Shown here: piece after piece, positions 62,401-64,000 of the stretch
Position numbering within the stretch: position 1 is the stretch's first letter
Layout: each line of letters starts with the position of its first letter
Assembly: GCA_964017155.1 (NCBI GenBank)
Contig: OZ024861.1
Coordinates: forward strand, 34,744,324-34,808,323
Direction of reading: 5' to 3'
DNA length: 64,000 bases
From: Oasisia sp. SBJ-2009
Lineage: Eukaryota > Annelida > Polychaeta > Sabellida > Siboglinidae
Translations under genes and position numbers: made by a program
The notes under the pieces: model-generated
What the model was told of the DNA's origin: nothing
Seen by the model: only the letters and a program-made list of their open reading frames with translations
The model's database searches: none

Positions 62401-64000
62401 CTGTCTGGCCTCATTCACTTCCTCATTCACTGTGTATTCTATCTTCACTGCCCGGAGAGCACCAAACAGTGATCGCCAGCCAGAGTGCATCTCTGTTGAG
62501 CAAGCTTCGACGAGCTCACCAATAGAACAGATGACCTGATGGCACAAAAACAAAAGGCACATGTCACTGACTGTAGATAGTAGATACATCATCAACACAC
62601 ACAGTTGGTTGTTTTTGAGAAAGCTTCAGAACAAATATTTATAGTGAAAATTAGTAATTACCATAATGACCACAATTAAGATATCTAAAATAATAAATGC
62701 CGGTTTGACGATACTTAATTATGGAGTATAAAACGAGGTGATTAAGTACTCTTACCTGATCCTGTATGTCGTACCTAATTACGAAGTATAAACCAAAGTG
62801 ATCAAGTGGTCTTACCTGGTCCTGTATGTCTCCATCACATATGTCGAGGCATAGGAGGTTCTCAAAGGGTTTACACAGGGCTTCGTTGAATCGCCAGTGG
62901 GGTGGTTCACCCCACCCGCTAAGGAGGGCGGTTGACACTTCATGCATGCAGTCCACTGCCTTCTTAGAGATGGTCCTGTCGTGGTGACAGGCAGCCTACA
63001 AACACACACCGTGTCACTGACAAACTGCACACACATCTATTGTAACAAAATACTTTTTGTCAGTACTCTATATACTCTTGTATTAGTGGCACATGCCTGC
63101 CAACTAGATTTTATTCTATGTGTGCAGACAGGCAGATGCAAAGAATCCAGAGTGAGTGGTATGAAAAACATAAATATTATAAACACATTCTCTAATTGTT
63201 TACAGAGCACACAAATATGATGTGCATGTTTGAAGTTCAATCCATACACTAACAACTGTAACAGAACTCAATTTATAGAAACATGTAGAAAACATACCAT
63301 TGCAAAATGTTCCCAGTTATGTAATGCCTGTTAATTGTTCACTATGAACACTTCATGAAATTGTCTTATATGTGAATATGCAGCAACATCTGGTACATAA
63401 TATAAAAGTAGGGACTTAAGTGCATTGAGGGAGTCATGGTCAAGTGGTAGACCATTGAACTGTTCGTCAAGGGGACCAGATTTAAAACCCACCACTGTTT
63501 TGAAATATGGATAATTTTGTTCACCCGACATAACCACCAGTTTTCCAGAAGAGACTCTCACTCATTGTTCACCCCTTCCACCTGGTGTCAATGCCGGGGG
63601 AAGTCAAACATACTACACAAGACGTAACTGTGTATGTTCACATACAGACAGTCTCTCTACATTAATTATCTACTGGTCCAGGACTGTTAACTACCATATA
63701 GATATTTAAATGAAGACAAAACACCATGTACCTCTACAAAGTGGGGTGCGACCTCACACCACGCCCTCATGAGGTGTAAGAGGGGGCGGGAACTGTGGGC
63801 ACACTTGAGCAAGATGTCTCCGAGCCGATACAGGTGTAGCGCATTCGTTGGCAGACTGGTGCTGCCCTCTGTTGTGCTGTGCTGGTGGTAGGAGGCGAGC
63901 TGGTGGTGGCTGGAGACACACAGCTGGGCGAGGAAACTGATGAGTGTCTTCATCGTCAACTTGTTGGCTGCGTCCTCAAACAGTCTGTGCGAGGACAATG
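53179..64000 (-). CDS. ARFGEF3: ARFGEF3 (BIG3-like), C-terminal half, fourteen exons, 5' part outside window
   Basis: Exons on the minus strand, in transcript order, are 64000-63732, 62995-62816, 62535-62280, 61703-61535, 60555-60185, 59830-59657, 58953-58836, 58596-58368, 57827-57697, 57133-56922, 56375-56050, 55526-55295, 54756-54455 and 53439-53179. All phases agree and give 1075 residues to a stop. Diagnostic ARFGEF3 strings are VICSIGELVE, SGWRSLFGALR, NTDNVAVFSNAA, LLLPKLQQWLR, SRLGCSCIR, SFSSVVVGLISHQLL, RDFDTRPGLKFLL and EYKKRKK. These are the helical HDS-type regions downstream of the Sec7-like domain in BIG proteins. Vertebrate ARFGEF3 acts in secretory-granule biogenesis and prohibitin binding; its Sec7-like domain is thought to lack normal exchange activity. 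Several introns carry minisatellites that copy splice junctions. Confidence 0.93.
53400..53910 (-). repeat. 61-bp minisatellite built from the last ARFGEF3 intron-exon junction
   Basis: Period is 61 bp. Each unit in minus orientation reads GTTGTAG, then GACAGTGATGCCCAACTGGG, AGCCTGGGTGGAGATG and then intron-like sequence. The first unit is the real acceptor and exon start (53439). Seven more carry an intact AG and an eighth (near 53930) is decayed. The repeated exon part hits an in-frame TGA right after GAGATG. Confidence 0.93.
54455..54756 (-). CDS. ARFGEF3: ARFGEF3 window exon 13, charged linker
   Basis: It encodes an acidic Ser/Thr-rich stretch (EDNSDNTDES), then GDRVYSVASTRTIQGLMTEY and KKRKKTKSMPTF. 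The last part matches the vertebrate KIYTMAADKTISKLMTEYKKRK segment. The donor GTGAAT begins at 54454 in phase 0. Confidence 0.92.
55295..55526 (-). CDS. ARFGEF3: ARFGEF3 window exon 12
   Basis: It encodes GGFDEICTTYVDLYLEHEG, SLADILSTQVLVFLQVAHDD and MVKTVTVQ. It corresponds to the moderately conserved helical part before the C-terminal linker. The acceptor TTATATACAG and donor GTGAGA give phase 0 to 1. Confidence 0.87.
55711..55873. repeat. (AGCAT)n pentanucleotide microsatellite, about 33 units
   Basis: Perfect array in the ARFGEF3 intron between window exons 11 and 12. The MLCYA ORFs are artefacts. Confidence 0.97.
56050..56375 (-). CDS. ARFGEF3: ARFGEF3 window exon 11
   Basis: It encodes VLSCLSARCVDSLLGCLWDS, RDFDTRPGLKFLLQKV, TAANLYKLTAVSLTVYMHAL and a tail ending MLKV. 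This is one of the best-conserved blocks (vertebrate DSYRTAREFDTSPGLKCLLKKV and AANLYRQS). The donor GTGAGA begins at 56049. Confidence 0.94.
56922..57133 (-). CDS. ARFGEF3: ARFGEF3 window exon 10
   Basis: It encodes VSFSSVVVGLISHQLLMQTV, ATLLLHG and a linker ending DLIQDVKLPG. It matches the vertebrate VSFREIVVSLLSHQVLLQNL. The acceptor TTGTTGCAG and donor GTAGGA flank it. Confidence 0.92.
57640..57672. repeat. (ATCG)n-type short array
   Basis: ATCGATCAATCGATCGATCA-like tetranucleotides lie 25 bp beyond the ARFGEF3 window exon 9 donor. Confidence 0.7.
57697..57827 (-). CDS. ARFGEF3: ARFGEF3 window exon 9
   Basis: It encodes VFLLESQQGGRSPLDSAL, SYVFLIYPPTEG and TDSKLTR. It corresponds to the vertebrate QQVFMLDTQ ... 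IIELPP segment, which is less conserved. The acceptor GGTTGCAG and donor GTAGGT keep phase 0 to 2. Confidence 0.87.
57895..57975 (+). mobile_element. tRNA-like SINE remnant
   Basis: GTGTCGTGGTTAAATGTCA followed by the good B box GGTTCAACTCC looks like a shortened tRNA-derived SINE head. The A-to-B distance is too short for a real tRNA. Confidence 0.3.
58151..58384 (-). repeat. 35-bp minisatellite built from an ARFGEF3 exon-donor junction
   Basis: Period is 35 bp. Each minus-strand unit reads TCACCTCGCACACCAG then GTGAGTGTCMACACATCTG. The copy at 58368 is the real exon end; six more carry the same CAG/GTGAGTG donor, ending with a slightly diverged unit at 58158. Confidence 0.93.
58368..58596 (-). 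CDS. ARFGEF3: ARFGEF3 window exon 8
   Basis: It encodes HCVLSCGPELTESMWFIAVS through VSVHSLQQLMTPFLPNS to DRLCHLAHQ, the vertebrate VTAGPVFTEEMW segment. The exon end CACACCAG plus donor GTGAGTG is repeated six more times in the intron with a 35-bp period (58151-58367), so six near-identical donors follow the true one. Confidence 0.91.
58600..58712. repeat. 36-bp tandem repeat next to an ARFGEF3 acceptor
   Basis: Three near-identical copies of ACATGACATGACACTACAAC, CTCACTGTRACGACC abut the acceptor of window exon 8. Confidence 0.85.
58836..58953 (-). CDS. ARFGEF3: ARFGEF3 window exon 7
   Basis: It encodes AAEQEAAVEFMLSQLLDVLV, ECVAQCTESLSRLGCSCI. SRLGCSCIR is nearly invariant against the vertebrate SRVGCSCIR. 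The acceptor GTGTTACAG is itself embedded in intron repeats that carry further GTTACAG copies; the donor GTGCGG at 58835 is weak. Confidence 0.92.
58954..59110 (-). repeat. degenerate repeats carrying GTTACAG acceptor copies
   Basis: The intron directly before window exon 7 repeats CTGTAACACAACATCAC (minus GTGATGTTGTGTTACAG), the same word that forms the true acceptor. Confidence 0.7.
59560..59645. repeat. short tandem repeat next to an ARFGEF3 donor
   Basis: Three loose copies of ACACAGAACATGCCCCGACAGTRT end about 10 bp from the donor of window exon 6. Confidence 0.7.
59657..59830 (-). CDS. ARFGEF3: ARFGEF3 window exon 6
   Basis: It encodes GAAFALYCVNHLLLPKLQQW, NYWHSGSLANFKQYCGL and VEFILQFT, matching the vertebrate YAVVHLLLPVM..WL..YW....ANFKH..GL segment. 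The donor GTAAGT begins at 59656; the acceptor TATGTTGTAG lies after a TGACA-rich minisatellite. Confidence 0.93.
59845..60100. repeat. TGACAG-rich minisatellite next to an ARFGEF3 acceptor
   Basis: Loose repeats of GACAGCTRTCAGGACAGCAG, TGACTTCTG fill the intron before window exon 6. GACAGCTRTC inverted words occur in each copy. Confidence 0.8.
60185..60555 (-). CDS. ARFGEF3: ARFGEF3 window exon 5
   Basis: The first third is a linker rich in Pro, Ser and Gly (IRTTASPYCVDPVIPNF). The last part, GVLRVWFLVLEGLTNTVSAC followed by LFDLLRSAAEVPG, matches the vertebrate segment (VWIILLEQLTAAVS ... LLFELLRD). The donor GTCAGT begins at 60184. Confidence 0.92.
60556..61534 (-). other. ARFGEF3: ARFGEF3 intron between window exons 4 and 5
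   Basis: Unique AT-rich sequence with the SINE tail at 61357-61425; nothing else recognised. Confidence 0.8.
61357..61425 (+). mobile_element. SINE tail fragment (GCGCTATATTAA type)
   Basis: GAAGCGCTTTGATTG, then AAAAAGCGCTATATTAAGC and an AT-rich end, repeats the paired GCGCT motif of the other SINE tails here, in plus orientation, inside an ARFGEF3 intron. Confidence 0.45.
61535..61703 (-). CDS. ARFGEF3: ARFGEF3 window exon 4, acidic linker and LPALGYLQHC
   Basis: It encodes an Asp/Ser acidic run (ESDGDDNDDSDSGSD), then ESLCLPALGYLQHCCNIL and SMPSCPVISDAD. The LCLPALxYLxxC segment matches human ARFGEF3. The donor GTGGGG at 61534 leaves phase 2. Confidence 0.9.
62280..62535 (-). CDS. ARFGEF3: ARFGEF3 window exon 3, SGWR-type HDS region
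   Basis: It begins VICSIGELVEACSTEMHSGW and contains RSLFGALRAVK, FDVFLNTDNVAVFSNAA and KYVHGTG. The IxSGWRxLFxAL motif is shared by the BIG1/2/3 family in the domain after Sec7. The acceptor TGCCATCAG ends at 62536 and the donor GTGTGG begins at 62279. Confidence 0.94.
62709..62829 (-). repeat. 60-bp tandem duplication of an ARFGEF3 exon-donor junction
   Basis: 62709-62769 and 62770-62829 are diverged direct copies. Each minus-strand copy contains ATACAGGAYCAG followed by GTAAGA. The exact 60-bp shift between the two donors keeps the reading frame. Confidence 0.9.
62816..62995 (-). CDS. ARFGEF3: ARFGEF3 window exon 2
   Basis: It encodes residues 90-149, starting AACHHDRTISKKAVDC and passing through WRFNEALCKPFENLL to GDIQDQ. 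It is exactly 60 codons, phase 0 to 0. The donor GTAAGA at 62815 is duplicated 60 bp further into the intron (see findings), so the exon has an alternative, in-frame end at 62756. Confidence 0.92.
62996..63731 (-). other. ARFGEF3: ARFGEF3 intron between window exons 1 and 2
   Basis: Contains the tRNA-derived SINE head at 63428-63545; otherwise unremarkable. Confidence 0.8.
63428..63545 (+). mobile_element. tRNA-derived SINE head, degenerate
   Basis: GTCATGGTCAAGTGGTAGACC resembles a tRNA A box, and a decayed B-box-like segment (GACCAGATTTAAAACCCACC) follows about 45 bp later. It lies in an ARFGEF3 intron. The B box is too mutated for a working tRNA gene. Confidence 0.4.
63732..64000 (-). CDS. 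ARFGEF3: ARFGEF3 window exon 1 (5' end cut by window edge)
   Basis: The frame is open to the window edge. It encodes fragment residues 1-89: RLFEDAANKLTMKTLISFLAQL resembles the BIG-family segment before the HDS1 region, and it ends CEVAPHFVE. The donor GTACAT follows at 63731 and is weak. The exon may extend past 64000. Confidence 0.88.

Noticed and set aside
63428..63545. Functional tRNA gene
   Set aside because: The B box is decayed and no acceptor-stem pairing is visible; it is a SINE relic.

Overview
The window is animal nuclear DNA: intron-rich genes with GT-AG junctions, long AT-rich introns, many micro- and minisatellites, and decayed LINE/SINE copies. The Runt domain looks protostome-like (RSNK, RNC and PREPRSK wording rather than RCNK and PREPRRHRQ). 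A single-copy-type Runx with long introns suggests a spiralian such as a mollusc or annelid, but the phylum is inference.

Three real genes can be read. (1) Runx, plus strand, 29858-45622, has five coding exons that join in frame to a 551-residue protein: Runt domain, proline/serine-rich activation region, and a C-terminal VWRPY Groucho-binding tail. A TATA box and two perfect RUNX sites lie just upstream of the start codon. A possible distal first coding exon (MSSDR plus a consensus donor) lies 20 kb upstream at 10014-10029. (2) The 5' end of SUPT3H, a SAGA-complex histone-fold subunit, is on the minus strand. Its first exon is about 1.8 kb upstream of the Runx start codon (27996-28079), its second exon holds the VEIQQMM start of the histone fold (23728-23825), and the rest lies off the left edge. 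Runx and SUPT3H are therefore divergent, as RUNX2 and SUPT3H are in vertebrates, and the candidate distal Runx exon would sit inside a SUPT3H intron. (3) The C-terminal half of ARFGEF3 (BIG3, a BIG/Sec7-family relative) is on the minus strand, 53179-64000. It has fourteen exons that join in frame for 1075 residues; the Sec7-like part is off the right edge. Runx and ARFGEF3 converge across 7.5 kb.

Layout: 1-9.4 kb is repeat-rich and noncoding (two copies of a 210-bp repeat, a 38-bp minisatellite, a near-perfect 135-bp inverted repeat, a dead LINE with a SINE inside it, and a degenerate satellite). 9.4-10.1 kb is a GC-richer candidate distal Runx promoter. 10.5-23.7 kb is AT-rich with long (AT)n tracts and a MITE-like element. 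23.7-28.3 kb is the start of SUPT3H and its CpG-richer promoter. 29.3-45.6 kb is Runx. 45.6-53.2 kb is intergenic. 53.2-64 kb is ARFGEF3.

The most unusual observation is in ARFGEF3. Several minisatellites contain duplicated splice junctions. A 61-bp array of the last exon's 3' splice site gives seven decoy acceptors. A 35-bp array of an exon end plus donor gives six decoy donors. A 60-bp duplication of a third exon-donor junction would, if the distal donor is used, insert 20 residues in frame. In Runx, a 19-bp minisatellite after Runt exon 2 keeps the Runt frame open, so intron retention would give a repeat-tailed short isoform.
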